Source: Planctomycetota bacterium
GTDB taxonomy: Bacteria; Planctomycetota; UBA1135; GCA-002686595
DNA: 64,000 nt
Assembly: GCA_014238415.1 (NCBI GenBank)
Contig: JABABA010000006.1
Location: 62,001-126,000 of the forward strand
Reading direction: 5' to 3'
Shown here piece after piece: positions 33,420 to 42,564 of this stretch. How positions within the stretch are numbered: the first letter of the stretch is position 1; each line of letters begins with the position of its first letter. The notes beneath the pieces are model-generated. The model was not told where the DNA came from, made no database searches, and saw nothing but the letters and a program-made list of their open reading frames with translations. Position numbers and translations under genes: made by a program.

Positions 33420-34847
33420 TCATTCGCTCCAGGTGGTGCCGGCCTTGGGAGCCTCGCTCGGCAGGCTTTCCAGGCGCGTGCTGAAGAACAGGGTTGGAGT
33501 CATGGAATCCGGGGGCCTGCTCGATCTTGGTTCTGGCATGCTGAATTCGAGTACCTGGGTCACATCTGGCAGAGCGCGGAAGATGGCCTCGCTGTCAAGG
33601 GACTCGATGCGGCGCACAACCCTCAGGCGCAGGTCCTGATCGACCGGCAGGTTGTGGAAAGTAAGTTCTCCCGTCACGGGACAGGTTTCCTGGCGCAGGG
33701 TCTGCCAGAGCAGGCCGTCAGAGACTTTGTTGATTGGGACTGGCGTTGGCTTCGTATTCTGCCTCGGCTCCCTTGGCTCGGGGGGCAGGCCTGCCGCCTC
33801 GCGTTCCTTGCGCTGCTTGAGGCGATCCTGGCGCATGCGGCGCAGGCGACCGCCCCTGGGGCCCTGATTGGCTTGCGGATCCCCTTCCGGGTTCTCTGCA
33901 AACTCCTCGAAGGGCAATCCGCCCTTCTTTCTGGCCTCGTCGCGGGTCCTCTTGAGTATTTCCTGCTGTTTGGCCAGGGCAATCTGCCGGCGGGTCTGAG
34001 CGTCGTAGGTTTCAAGGAATTGAGTATCGTCCCGTCCCGCCTTAGCCTTCTTGCCCGTTTGAATCGCAATTGCGAACATGGCCTGGCGCTCATTTCGTGG
34101 GGGTCTGGCTCCCTGGACCACAACCCGGGTGCGGGTAGTTCCGCTGATCACCAGGTCCAGATGTTGCGGGTCTCCGGCGTGGCGAGTGGTCAAGTTCTCG
34201 TCCTGCCAACGAGGTTTTCCTGGCAGGCCGACCACCATGCGCAGGGGGACATCGGCGGGAATGTGGGCTACAAATCCACCGTTCGCGGCCACCTGACCTC
34301 CCAGGAGTTTGCTCGCGCGCTTCAATCGTTTGGGGTAGGGCTCACCATCCCGCAGGAACCAGATGAATTGGCCTACTTGATTGCGTCCAAAACGATCTGT
34401 GACCGTTCCGCTGATGCGCAGATCGGGATAGAGCTTGACCACGAGGTGTTCCCTGCTACCTGCTTCGAGCACTACTGTTCTCAGATCATCAATGAACTCT
34501 GGGTGTTGTACGAGCAGCTCCCAGTTTCCAGCTTTCAGGCTCGGAAAAGTGTGCACCCCGTTACCGGTCAAGTTGATGCCCAGGTCTGCACGGGTCAGAC
34601 TGACGACCGCATCGGCCAGCTGCACTCCCTGTGGATTCTTGGTGATCACTTCCAGGCTGGCTGGTTCAAACGCGCGGGCATCTTCGCGCTGCATGACCAG
34701 CGGTTCACTGGGTTCGTCCTTGGTGGTGGTCTCCTGCTGCGGGTTCAACTCTTGGGGTTCGGGCGGAAGCTCCTGGCCGCCCATGGTCAGGAGGATCGCA
34801 CCCACGAGGGCAGCGCAGAAAAAAAGGACGATCAGGAGGCGGGACAT
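33420..34847 (-). CDS. membrane-anchored protein with carboxypeptidase-regulatory-like domains
   Basis: A 475-residue protein: one N-terminal membrane helix (MSRLLIVLFFCAALVGAILL), a Pro/Glu/Gln-rich spacer, then beta-sandwich units with VITKNPQGVQLADAVVSLTRADLG and LRISGTVTDRFGRNQVGQF, which is the carboxypeptidase-regulatory-like pattern. A very basic helical insert (about residues 270-360, with RRMRQDRLKQRKEREA) interrupts the third unit. No catalytic domain is present. A related but longer protein is at 42565-44526, and both probably project into the periplasm. Function unknown. Confidence 0.7.
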   Translation of the reverse strand: MSRLLIVLFFCAALVGAILLTMGGQELPPEPQELNPQQETTTKDEPSEPLVMQREDARAFEPASLEVITKNPQGVQLADAVVSLTRADLGINLTGNGVHTFPSLKAGNWELLVQHPEFIDDLRTVVLEAGSREHLVVKLYPDLRISGTVTDRFGRNQVGQFIWFLRDGEPYPKRLKRASKLLGGQVAANGGFVAHIPADVPLRMVVGLPGKPRWQDENLTTRHAGDPQHLDLVISGTTRTRVVVQGARPPRNERQAMFAIAIQTGKKAKAGRDDTQFLETYDAQTRRQIALAKQQEILKRTRDEARKKGGLPFEEFAENPEGDPQANQGPRGGRLRRMRQDRLKQRKEREAAGLPPEPREPRQNTKPTPVPINKVSDGLLWQTLRQETCPVTGELTFHNLPVDQDLRLRVVRRIESLDSEAIFRALPDVTQVLEFSMPEPRSSRPPDSMTPTLFFSTRLESLPSEAPKAGTTWSE

Positions 34848-34980
34848 GGGGAACCAGGTGGCATCAGAAACGGCCCGGGGGGCGTTCCGTTGGGTCTTTT
34901 CGGGTTCTTGGGAGGCACTTCTGGAGGCAGGGGCCCCTAGGCCTCCCGAAAGGGGACGGACTGCCCGAATTGTCTTCGGC

Positions 34981-35565
34981 TCAATCCCCTTCCAACTCGA
35001 TCAGGGCTTCACCTTGGGTGACTTCGGCCCCGTCTTGTGCCAGCCAGGCCTTGAGGCGCAGTCTGGCGGGCCACTCCTCGCCCCCGGAGAAAGCGACCGT
35101 AGTGAAGGTCTTCATCACCTCGATCATGCCGATTGCCTGGCCTGGGTCAATGTTGTCTCCGGGGCTGATGAAGGGCTCATCCGTTGGGCTGGCTCGATGA
35201 TAGAAGCGGCCGGTTTGAGGGCTCTTGAGCACCAGCGCCTTTTCGTCGATGGCTGCATTGGGGGAGTCGTTGGACTCCGTGCCGGAGAAATTATCTTCCA
35301 GCAGGGACAGACAGTAGACGCGCGTTCCATAGTCAACTGGTTGCTGTACCAGTTCTGATCTCGGCCCTTGAATCCGTCCCTGCACCTGGGCGGGTACGAG
35401 CAATTCATGGGCCCGTCCCAGGATCATCAACACGCCAGCTGCATCCCCCGGGCTGAGCAGGCCGTCCGGGGGTTGGGCGTCGGTGAAGAGGCCCACATCT
35501 GGTGCACTCAGCCAGATTTCGTCCCCGTGGCGCTGCACGAGCAGCTCCAATGTCGGGCGGCTCAT
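34981..35565 (-). CDS. biotin carboxyl carrier protein of an acyl-CoA carboxylase
   Basis: A 194-residue protein whose C-terminal half is a biotinyl domain: [32 protein letters not shown], then IEVMKTF with the biotin-accepting Lys152 and a closing strand ([11 protein letters not shown]). The N-terminal 95 residues are a helper region like AccB. It carries carboxybiotin between the carboxylase and the transferase encoded immediately upstream; its start overlaps the carboxyltransferase stop by 4 bp (translational coupling). Confidence 0.92.
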   Translation of the reverse strand: MSRPTLELLVQRHGDEIWLSAPDVGLFTDAQPPDGLLSPGDAAGVLMILGRAHELLVPAQVQGRIQGPRSELVQQPVDYGTRVYCLSLLEDNFSGTESNDSPNAAIDEKALVLKSPQTGRFYHRASPTDEPFISPGDNIDPGQAIGMIEVMKTFTTVAFSGGEEWPARLRLKAWLAQDGAEVTQGEALIELEGD

Positions 35566-37289
35566 CGGTTGAGCTCCGTCAGCGCAGCGAGATCGTGCAG
35601 GCTCCAGATGCGCGGGTTCTTCGTGCGGCGGTTGGCATTGGACTGGTAGCTCGTCTCGGCGAATAACTCAATCCACGACCGCAATTCGTCCAGGCGTACG
35701 ATCTCATCGGTGTCCATCTGGCTGGCAGCAGAGTAAGGGTCCATGTCCGCTTCAATGCGCGCTTCGGTGGCCTGCATGCCCTCTTCAATGGCAGCCTTTT
35801 CGTCGGGATCCTCCACGGCGATTTCGAACTCGTCGTCGAGTTTGCTGTTGAAGGCGGCGATGGCCAGGGTTCGCCCTTCCATGACCGCCAGGCGCGTAAG
35901 TGTGGTGGAGAGCTGCACCACAGGTTCATAGGGCATGCCCGCCATGGCGTAGTAGCCCGCACCCGAGGCCTTGCGCAACAGGACTGTGAACATGGGGGTT
36001 TTGCCCGTGCTGTTGGCGTAGATCAAAGACGAGCCATAGCCCAGGAGCCCCACGCGCTCGGCCTCCACCCCGATGTCGAAGCCGGAAACATCCTGCAGCC
36101 AGACAAGGGGAATGCCATCTTCCTCGCAGGCACGGCGGAAGGTGGCCAGCTTTGCGATGCCATCCCGATAGAGGATGCCCCCGGGTTTCTGGGCTCCGCG
36201 CACTTCGGTGTCGTCGATCAGACCTCCGCGGTTGGCGGCGAATCCCATGTAGAGTCCATTGACCCGGCCGATGCCCACGATGATTTCCTCACCGCGAGCG
36301 GGCAGAATCTCCCAGAACATGCTGCGGTCAACCAGGCGCGCCAGAACTTCTTCGATTGCGTAGGTCACTCGGTGATCTGCAGGCAATAGGCCTGATAGCT
36401 CGCTGGCACCGTGGAACGGTTCGCTGGCCTCGAATCCATGGCGGTGGTATTCCGCGCCAGAAGTGGGCAGCTTGGCGAGTTCTTCGCGGATCGCTGTCAG
36501 GGCAGTTTCATCATCGGGTACGCGCTCATCAGCGCAGCCTGATTGGTGCACATGTACTTCTGGACCGCCGATGTCAAGGCTGGAGAGTTTTTGGCTCTTG
36601 GCTCCTTTGATCAACGCTGCGCCCGCGATCACCATGTAGGCCTGTTCGGTCATGAATACCCGATCGGAGATGATCGGCATGTAGCCGCCTCCTGCGATGC
36701 AGTCACCGAAGACGCCCGCGATTTGTGGAACACCTGCCGCGGAGAGTTCGGCGTTCTTCTTGAATATGTGCCCCGCTCCCGTGCGGCCTGGAAAGGAGTG
36801 CGCTTGCTCCGGCAAGAAGAGCCCGGAGCAATCCACCAGGTAGACCGTGGGGATGCCAAGGCGCAGAGCCATCTCCTGGGCGCGCTCGATCTTCTCAGGT
36901 GTCTGGGGCCACCAGGATCCAGAGGCCACTGTGTTGTCGTTGGCGATCACCATTGTCCAGCGTTCGCAAATCATGACAAAGGCAGTGACCACTCCCGCTG
37001 CGGGGGATGTGAGCTTGCCGAAGGACACTCCGTGGTTGACAAAGGTGCCCACCTCGAAGACCTCGCTACCCTCATCTGCCAGCCTTGCTATACGCTCGCG
37101 GCTGGTGAGTTTTTTCTTCTCATGCACCCGGTCCGCGTACTTTTCGCCCCAGCCCTCAGCGACCTTTTCTCGGCGCTCGGTCAGGGTTTCTTCTCGTTCG
37201 CGCATGGCATCTGTCTGGCGCGCAAAGATCTTGGGGTCGAGGGCCTGGTCCAGGGGCGAACCAATAGGAGTGAGGGGAACATGGGCCAT
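35562..37289 (-). CDS. acyl-CoA carboxylase carboxyltransferase subunit
   Basis: A 575-residue protein with the two crotonase-like halves of the PCC/MCC/glutaconyl-CoA-type beta subunit. The first half has [35 protein letters not shown] and [14 protein letters not shown]; the second has [37 protein letters not shown] and a closing Ala/Glu-rich helix. It moves the carboxyl group from biotin to an acyl-CoA (acetyl, propionyl or methylcrotonyl; not decidable here). It is second of three genes, 5 bp after the biotin carboxylase. Confidence 0.93.
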   Translation of the reverse strand: MAHVPLTPIGSPLDQALDPKIFARQTDAMREREETLTERREKVAEGWGEKYADRVHEKKKLTSRERIARLADEGSEVFEVGTFVNHGVSFGKLTSPAAGVVTAFVMICERWTMVIANDNTVASGSWWPQTPEKIERAQEMALRLGIPTVYLVDCSGLFLPEQAHSFPGRTGAGHIFKKNAELSAAGVPQIAGVFGDCIAGGGYMPIISDRVFMTEQAYMVIAGAALIKGAKSQKLSSLDIGGPEVHVHQSGCADERVPDDETALTAIREELAKLPTSGAEYHRHGFEASEPFHGASELSGLLPADHRVTYAIEEVLARLVDRSMFWEILPARGEEIIVGIGRVNGLYMGFAANRGGLIDDTEVRGAQKPGGILYRDGIAKLATFRRACEEDGIPLVWLQDVSGFDIGVEAERVGLLGYGSSLIYANSTGKTPMFTVLLRKASGAGYYAMAGMPYEPVVQLSTTLTRLAVMEGRTLAIAAFNSKLDDEFEIAVEDPDEKAAIEEGMQATEARIEADMDPYSAASQMDTDEIVRLDELRSWIELFAETSYQSNANRRTKNPRIWSLHDLAALTELNR

Positions 37290-37294
37290 GGTTG

Positions 37295-38659
37295 CTAACT
37301 CACCTTTTGGGGGGTCCAGCCGGGAATGGAGCCGGTGTTGTAGGCACCGCTCTGGAACTCCCCGCTGGCCAGCACGGCCTGGTGCAGGGGAGTGGTCGAG
37401 GTGACCCCTTCTATCACCAGGCCGTCCAGGGCCCGGCGCATGGTCTCCAGCGCCTCGGTCCGGTCTTTGCCGTGGGCAATCAGCTTGGCCATCAGGGAAT
37501 CATAGTGGGGAGGGATCGTGTCCCCCTCCTGAACGTGCGTGTCGATGCGCAGGCTGCCAGGGCCCAGGTCGCGTGGGATTTGAAAGCGCGTCAGGTCACC
37601 GGGCGTTGGCTGGAAGTTCTGGGTTGGGTCTTCCGCGTTGATGCGGCATTCGATGGCGTGGCCGCTGATACTGATTTCCTCCTGGGTTTGTTCGAGCTTC
37701 TCTCCGGCGGCCACCCGGATCTGTTCGCGGACGATGTCTACGCCCGTAATGCACTCGCTGATACCGTGTTCAACCTGCAGGCGCGTGTTCATTTCCATGA
37801 AGTGCAAGTCACCCGATTCCGCATCCATCAGGAATTCGATGGTACCAGCGCCCACATAGCCCAGGGCGGCGGCGGCTTGGGCGGCCGCGGTTCCCAGTTC
37901 TTCGCGCTGCTCGTGGTCCAGGGCAGGGGAGGGGCTTTCTTCGATCAGCTTTTGGTGCTTGCGTTGGATCGAGCACTCGCGCTCGTAGAGATGCAGCACC
38001 TTGCCCCAACGATCCCCGAGGATCTGCACTTCAATGTGCCGGCCGTTCTGCAGACACTTTTCCAGAAACAGGTCGCCGTTGCCAAAAGCCCCCATGGCTT
38101 CGGCGGAGGCCTGCGCGTAACCTGCCCGTAGTTCCTCCCCATTGGAGCAAAGGCGCATGCCGCGACCTCCGCCACCCGCGTCGGCTTTGATCATCACCGG
38201 ATAGCCGATTCGGGCAGCTACTTCCAACGCTTCGTCCACGTCCCGCAGCAAGCCTTCGGAGCCAGGGATCAGGGTCAGGCCCGCCCGGCGTGCAGCTTGT
38301 TTGGAGGGCCACTTGAGCCCCATGGAGTCGATCAGGGAGGGGCTCGGTCCGATGAAGGTCAGGCCGTGCTGTTGACAGAGGGCTGCGAAGCGCGCGTTCT
38401 CCGCCAGGAAGCCCCAACCAGGATGCAGCGCCGCACAGCCGGTTTGCAGGGCGGCCTGGACCGCGGCTTCCACCCGCAGATAGCTAAGTTCCGGATTGCC
38501 TGGCCCCAGGCAGACTACTTCGTCCATGGCAGAGGCCCAGGATGTCTCGCGATCTGCTTGGGATACCGCGCAGACCGGGCTGATGCCCAGGGATCTGGCC
38601 GCATGCGCCACGCGCACCGCGACCTCCCCTCGGTTGGCTATGAACAATCGACGAAACAT
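37295..38659 (-). CDS. accC: biotin carboxylase subunit of acyl-CoA carboxylase
   Basis: A 454-residue ATP-grasp enzyme that carboxylates biotin using bicarbonate and ATP. It opens with [21 protein letters not shown]. The ATP-binding glycine loop is [13 protein letters not shown], the metal site is [20 protein letters not shown], and the signature is [13 protein letters not shown], where most relatives have QVEHPVTE. The C-terminal subdomain has ECRINAEDP. It is the first gene of the operon with the carboxyltransferase and the biotin carrier, and is divergent from the HEAT-like gene. Confidence 0.94.
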   Translation of the reverse strand: MFRRLFIANRGEVAVRVAHAARSLGISPVCAVSQADRETSWASAMDEVVCLGPGNPELSYLRVEAAVQAALQTGCAALHPGWGFLAENARFAALCQQHGLTFIGPSPSLIDSMGLKWPSKQAARRAGLTLIPGSEGLLRDVDEALEVAARIGYPVMIKADAGGGGRGMRLCSNGEELRAGYAQASAEAMGAFGNGDLFLEKCLQNGRHIEVQILGDRWGKVLHLYERECSIQRKHQKLIEESPSPALDHEQREELGTAAAQAAAALGYVGAGTIEFLMDAESGDLHFMEMNTRLQVEHGISECITGVDIVREQIRVAAGEKLEQTQEEISISGHAIECRINAEDPTQNFQPTPGDLTRFQIPRDLGPGSLRIDTHVQEGDTIPPHYDSLMAKLIAHGKDRTEALETMRRALDGLVIEGVTSTTPLHQAVLASGEFQSGAYNTGSIPGWTPQKVS

Positions 38660-38725
38660 GCTGGCGACAGGGTAGCGCGGAGGGACCGCGGGTTTCGCCC
38701 CTCAAGCTGCCAATCGGTGCTTCCC

Positions 38726-38753
38726 TCGACTCGCCGGGGCTCCGGGGTACACT
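38726..38753 (+). promoter_or_regulatory. candidate promoter TCGACT-N16-TACACT
   Basis: TCGACT (38726-38731) and TACACT (38748-38753) are separated by 16 bp. The second hexamer ends 9 nt before the TTG start at 38763, so the leader would be only a few nucleotides. Confidence 0.4.
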
Positions 38754-38762
38754 GGCCAGCCC

Positions 38763-40814
38763 TTGCTCCGGTTTCCTTCTCCTCTTGTGCTCCTGATCGG
38801 TCTGGCTCCTTTCCTGGCAGTAGATCAGGTAATGGGCAGACCCCAGGTGTCCCGAGTCGAATTCCAATCTGTGCCCCACGCTTTGGCCAGCCTGGAGGCA
38901 CCCAGCCGTCCTTTGCGCACCCGGGCGCAGGATTGGTTGGACGAGCATCTGTTGCCCGAGCATACGCCGCTGCTGGTCGAGGCACTTTCTGCTGGGGCGG
39001 AGACCGAGCGGCGGCTGGCCCTGATCATTGGCGGAAGGGACCAGCACTTTGCCCTGGCCGTTGCGCTCCTGTCCTCTCCTCTCGCGCGAGGTCAGGCCCT
39101 CGGTCGTGAAGCCCTGATTGCTCGCTACCTCGATTGGAATCCAGAGGGGTTCCGCCTGCCCCAGAGTTGGTCGGCTGTGCGGGGCCGCTTGAGCGATCCG
39201 CCGGGTGAGTTGGTATCGATTGAATTGACCGGTGCGCATCTCGTCGAAGTCATTGATCAACTCGACCGCCTCGGCGGTGCGCCACTGCCCCTGCTTGTGG
39301 ACCCCCGTTGGACCAACCCCTTACCGACCCAACGCCCAGGCCCTGATGTCTTGGAAGGAAGCTGGTCTCTGATTTTCAATCGTCTCGCACGGCAATATCG
39401 CGGCAACCTGATGCTGCTGCCTGGAGCCGATGCAGGCCAGGGTTCACCAGGCGCTGGATCCATGTTGTTGATGGCACCTCTGGGCGTGGAGTTTTCCTCC
39501 CCGAGTGTCGAGATCCTGGTGGATTGGATCAGCCTGGTGCAACGGCCCCACGACCGGGAGAGCAACCGCCGGGGGGCCATGGCATTGGCCCGTTCGGGGT
39601 GGCCTGGGGCTCTGGCCTGGTTGGGCGAGAGGTTTGCAGCAGACGCAGGCAGTCCTGTCTTGGATGCCCTGCTTGACTCAGCGGCGCGCGGGCGTTGGTG
39701 TGTTGCCCTTGATAGGCGTGAAGCTCTCTTGGGGGTATTGGATGATCTGGAAGGGGGTTTGGAGGTTGATTCAAGCGCTGCTTGGATGCGCGCAGGGCGG
39801 CTTGCACGAGCACTGAGGGCTCTCGGTTCGGTGACCCATGAGGGCTCGAGCCTGGTCCCGGACCTGGTTGCAGGGCTTGCTACTTCAAAGGAGATCGGGC
39901 AGTGGGTGCGCTTGGAAGCGTTGGCTGCCATGGCCTCGCCGGTGGGATCTTCTGTTGAGCATACCGAGTTGATTGCCGCGGCCCGTGGTGCCCTGGCACG
40001 GCCCGGGCACCCTGCACGTCGCATGGCTGCCATGACCTGGTTGAATCGCCTGGGTGCGCCTGCGGCTGGCCCCGATGCAAAGACCGAACCCCTGCCTGAT
40101 CCGTGGCCCCTTCTGGAGTGGGGTGTGCTTTTGCCCAGCGCACGATTCATTCCCAAGGCTCTGGTGAGTCAGGGCTGGCGACCACCGGAGGAAAGCAGGC
40201 CCGGTCCCGGGACCAGTTCTTCAGCTCAGACGCTCTACTTGCATTGGTTGCTTTCCGGGGGAGAAGTGGAGCGGGCCCTTGAGGCAGTCCCCGAAGAGGA
40301 CGCTGCCCTGTTGGGCATGGTGGCAATGGTGCTCGACGATTTGCGTCGCGAGGGTGCGTTGGAGGTCCGCGCACGATTTCTGCAGGGCCTGCGGGACCTG
40401 GGTCGAGGCGTGGCGGTGGGGCATCTTGAGCTACACCCAGGACCCGGCTTCAATCGACCCTTTGCGGAGCAACTGCTGGACAGTGAGGCGAGCAGGCGGT
40501 CTGCCTTGGATTGGGGCAGCATTGGAATGCTCGCTGTTCGTGGGCCCTTTCAAAAGCAGGCCCAGGATCTCCTGGTCGAGGCCCTGGCTGACCCGAGACT
40601 GAGGGTGAATGCCTTGAAACCGCTCCAGGGAGTCTGGGTCGGGATGCTGGGGGATCGCGAGGACAAGATGGCTGATGAGTTCATGGGGCGTGTAGAGGAG
40701 GCCTTGGGTCCCCAGGCCTTTGGCCCTCAGTCATCAATTCGCGACATCCTGGAAATTTCCCTTACTACCTCGGTCGCCCTCTGGAAAAGGGATGTGGCCT
40801 GGCCCAGGGATTGA
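38763..40814 (+). CDS. exported alpha-helical (HEAT-like) protein, unknown function
   Basis: A 683-residue protein with an N-terminal hydrophobic signal (FPSPLVLLIGLAPFLAVDQV). Most of the remainder is Ala/Leu/Arg-rich helical repeats of the HEAT kind (e.g. LRTRAQDWLDEHLLP, RGAMALARSGWPGALAWLGERF, LVPDLVAGLATSKEIGQWVRLEALAAMA). No catalytic motif is visible. The start is a TTG next to a promoter-like element. It lies between the carboxylase operon (divergent) and the BY-kinase-like gene. Such proteins usually act as binding scaffolds. Confidence 0.7.
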   Translation: MLRFPSPLVLLIGLAPFLAVDQVMGRPQVSRVEFQSVPHALASLEAPSRPLRTRAQDWLDEHLLPEHTPLLVEALSAGAETERRLALIIGGRDQHFALAVALLSSPLARGQALGREALIARYLDWNPEGFRLPQSWSAVRGRLSDPPGELVSIELTGAHLVEVIDQLDRLGGAPLPLLVDPRWTNPLPTQRPGPDVLEGSWSLIFNRLARQYRGNLMLLPGADAGQGSPGAGSMLLMAPLGVEFSSPSVEILVDWISLVQRPHDRESNRRGAMALARSGWPGALAWLGERFAADAGSPVLDALLDSAARGRWCVALDRREALLGVLDDLEGGLEVDSSAAWMRAGRLARALRALGSVTHEGSSLVPDLVAGLATSKEIGQWVRLEALAAMASPVGSSVEHTELIAAARGALARPGHPARRMAAMTWLNRLGAPAAGPDAKTEPLPDPWPLLEWGVLLPSARFIPKALVSQGWRPPEESRPGPGTSSSAQTLYLHWLLSGGEVERALEAVPEEDAALLGMVAMVLDDLRREGALEVRARFLQGLRDLGRGVAVGHLELHPGPGFNRPFAEQLLDSEASRRSALDWGSIGMLAVRGPFQKQAQDLLVEALADPRLRVNALKPLQGVWVGMLGDREDKMADEFMGRVEEALGPQAFGPQSSIRDILEISLTTSVALWKRDVAWPRD

Positions 40815-40977
40815 GGCTGGAAGGGGGGAATTGGATTGAAAGAACGGGCCCGGTTTCCTTTTTGCAGCTTCAATCTGTGGCGTATGGGCCTACGCTGCCC
40901 TCCCAAGGTGCAGAAATGGCTGGTTTCCAGTTGCGGTATGCGGCCTGGCGCGCCGATGGAAGCCTAAGGAAGATCCT

Positions 40978-41697
40978 ATGCCCTCGACCAAATCATCAGA
41001 CGTACTGGCTGTACCTCAGCCTGAAGAGTCCCTGGGTGTGCCTGTGACCGGCGAAGAGCTGTGCGTGATTACAGCTCCTCGCTCCCAGCAGGCCGAGCAA
41101 TTTCGCGTGCTGCGTAACTCAATCCAGGCCCTCAATCCCGACGGAGCCTCTCACACTCTGGTCCTGACCAGCGCCTTGCGCGGTGAGGGCAAGACCGTTG
41201 CGACTTTTAATCTGGCAGCAGCCATGACCGAATTGCCCGGGATCCAGGTCCTGGTGGTAGACGCGGATCTGCACCGGCCCTCCATTGAAAAGAGCCTTGG
41301 CCTTCCCTTGCGTAAGGGTCTGGCGGATCTCCTCGCGGGTGGTGTTTCCCTGGATAACGCTGTGCGTGCCACTTCGGTTCCGGGCGTTTCGATTCTTGGT
41401 GCTGGTACCCTGCCCAAGAATCCAAGTCAGCTGCTCGGTTCCGATCGCATGCGCACGGTGCTGGACAAGCTGCGACAAAACTATTCCTATGTGTTGATCG
41501 ATACCCCGGCAGCTGCTGGGGTTTCCGACGCTTCGCTGCTCGGTGCCATGGCCGACGGAATCCTGATGGTCGTGCGCTTGGGATCAACGCCGCGGCAATT
41601 TGTGCAGCAAACGATCAATGTGCTTGAGTCCCTCGGCGGCAATGTGCTTGGCACCTGCCTGACCGGCGCGGAAGAGCCGGACACCACTGGCGACTGA
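40978..41697 (+). CDS. CpsD/CapB-type tyrosine kinase-like P-loop ATPase
   Basis: A 239-residue P-loop protein of the BY-kinase branch. The Walker A is SALRGEGKT (Lys72, Thr73), Walker A' is VLVVDADLHRPS and Walker B is YVLIDTPAAAG. The region before Walker A (AEQFRVLRNSIQAL) is the usual BY-kinase RxxR helix. The usual tyrosine cluster at the C-terminus is absent and there is no fused or adjacent Wzz-type membrane activator. It may control exopolysaccharide export, but without the Tyr tail autophosphorylation would have to occur elsewhere. It converges with the SprT-like gene 8 bp away. Confidence 0.85.
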   Translation: MPSTKSSDVLAVPQPEESLGVPVTGEELCVITAPRSQQAEQFRVLRNSIQALNPDGASHTLVLTSALRGEGKTVATFNLAAAMTELPGIQVLVVDADLHRPSIEKSLGLPLRKGLADLLAGGVSLDNAVRATSVPGVSILGAGTLPKNPSQLLGSDRMRTVLDKLRQNYSYVLIDTPAAAGVSDASLLGAMADGILMVVRLGSTPRQFVQQTINVLESLGGNVLGTCLTGAEEPDTTGD

Positions 41698-41705
41698 GCA
41701 CTCTT

Positions 41706-42419
41706 CTACCGGATTCGTGCCAAGGAGCGTGCCGCGCGTACCAGGCGTGGGAGGTGCTTGCGCTCGTAGGCCCGGGCCTTCTCGTGGTCGGGCCAGGAAC
41801 GTTCACGCTGGCGGAACTCGGGGTGATGGGGACACCAACGGCCCCCCTGGTCGCGGATGGGTGGATGGGCAGCGTGCAGGAGTTCGTGGACCAGGACTGT
41901 CCGCACAAACCAAGCTGGAACACTGGGATCATCCAGCACCGGATGCAGGCGCACGCGGTTGGTCTGGGCGTCCCAGGATCCGAGGCGCAGGCTGCCGCGG
42001 GAACGACTGGCTCGGCGCAGGCCCCACTCCAGGTGGGGGCGTTTGTCCGGTGACAGGCTGGATTCAAGGAAGCCCTCCCAGAGGTCTTGGGCCAGGTCAT
42101 TCAGGTCATAGGTCTCTCCCTGTCCTGATCGGAGTGGCGCCCTGCGCTGAATTCGTTGGGAGTAGATTGTCTTTTCCAGCCATTGATCGAGGCCCTCGCA
42201 GGCACGCTTTGAGCGGCGTCCGTTGCGTAGCCAGCGGGCCAGGTTGTCGAGCACATCCTCGGGCGCCTGGGCGAACGCCTGGTGCAGGCGCAGGTCCCAT
42301 TGGTCGCCTTTGCGTTGTCCCCGTACGGGTTGGCTCATGGCCCTTGTGAGGGTCACTCTTACTGTTAAGCCTGCTTGGTCCGTGAGGTAGGCGCCGAGCT
42401 GTTGAGGAGTGTGGGGCAT
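41706..42419 (-). CDS. SprT-like zinc metalloprotein
   Basis: A 237-residue protein with a SprT-type metal motif: VHELLHAAHPPI (HExxH), and a following Cys/His-bearing stretch WCPHHPEFRQRERSWPDHEKARAYE. The N-terminal half is helical and Arg-rich. SprT-like domains in bacteria and SPRTN in eukaryotes include DNA-protein crosslink proteases, but the bacterial function is rarely tested. The ATG at 42419 is chosen since the frame above it runs through the inverted repeat at 42448-42530. Confidence 0.75.
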   Translation of the reverse strand: MPHTPQQLGAYLTDQAGLTVRVTLTRAMSQPVRGQRKGDQWDLRLHQAFAQAPEDVLDNLARWLRNGRRSKRACEGLDQWLEKTIYSQRIQRRAPLRSGQGETYDLNDLAQDLWEGFLESSLSPDKRPHLEWGLRRASRSRGSLRLGSWDAQTNRVRLHPVLDDPSVPAWFVRTVLVHELLHAAHPPIRDQGGRWCPHHPEFRQRERSWPDHEKARAYERKHLPRLVRAARSLARIR

Positions 42420-42447
42420 GCGTGCTGAATCCAGCCGTACGATACAA

Positions 42448-42530
42448 GGTACAAAACCACCACACTCAGCACGGGTCCCGAAGAACTTGCGGGGCCTTTG
42501 GCCCCGGGTTGAGTGTGGTGGTCTTGTGCC
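42448..42530. repeat. 83-bp inverted repeat with branched internal hairpins
   Basis: The outer arms 42448-42468 and 42510-42530 pair over 21 positions (centre CCACCACACTCA / TGAGTGTGGTGG) with one wobble and one mismatch. Between them sit a small CGGG/CCCG hairpin and CGGGGCC-TTT-GGCCCCG. Read on the minus strand the outer stem is followed by TTTTG, so it could terminate the gene at 42565-44526. Its size and branching also fit a miniature inverted-repeat element. No second copy was seen in the window. Confidence 0.75.
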
Positions 42531-42564
42531 TTTCAGCCCACGAGGGTCCTCGCGGCTGCCGGAC

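Noticed and set aside
33327-34940. 537-codon plus-strand open frame opposite the carboxypeptidase-regulatory-like gene
   Set aside because: It is antisense to a minus-strand gene with a good membrane helix and domain pattern, and its own composition is not protein-like. Long antisense frames are expected at this GC content.
34848-34980. GGGAGGC...GCCTCCC dyad downstream of the biotin carrier gene as a terminator
   Set aside because: The loop is over 20 nt and no T-run follows on either strand.
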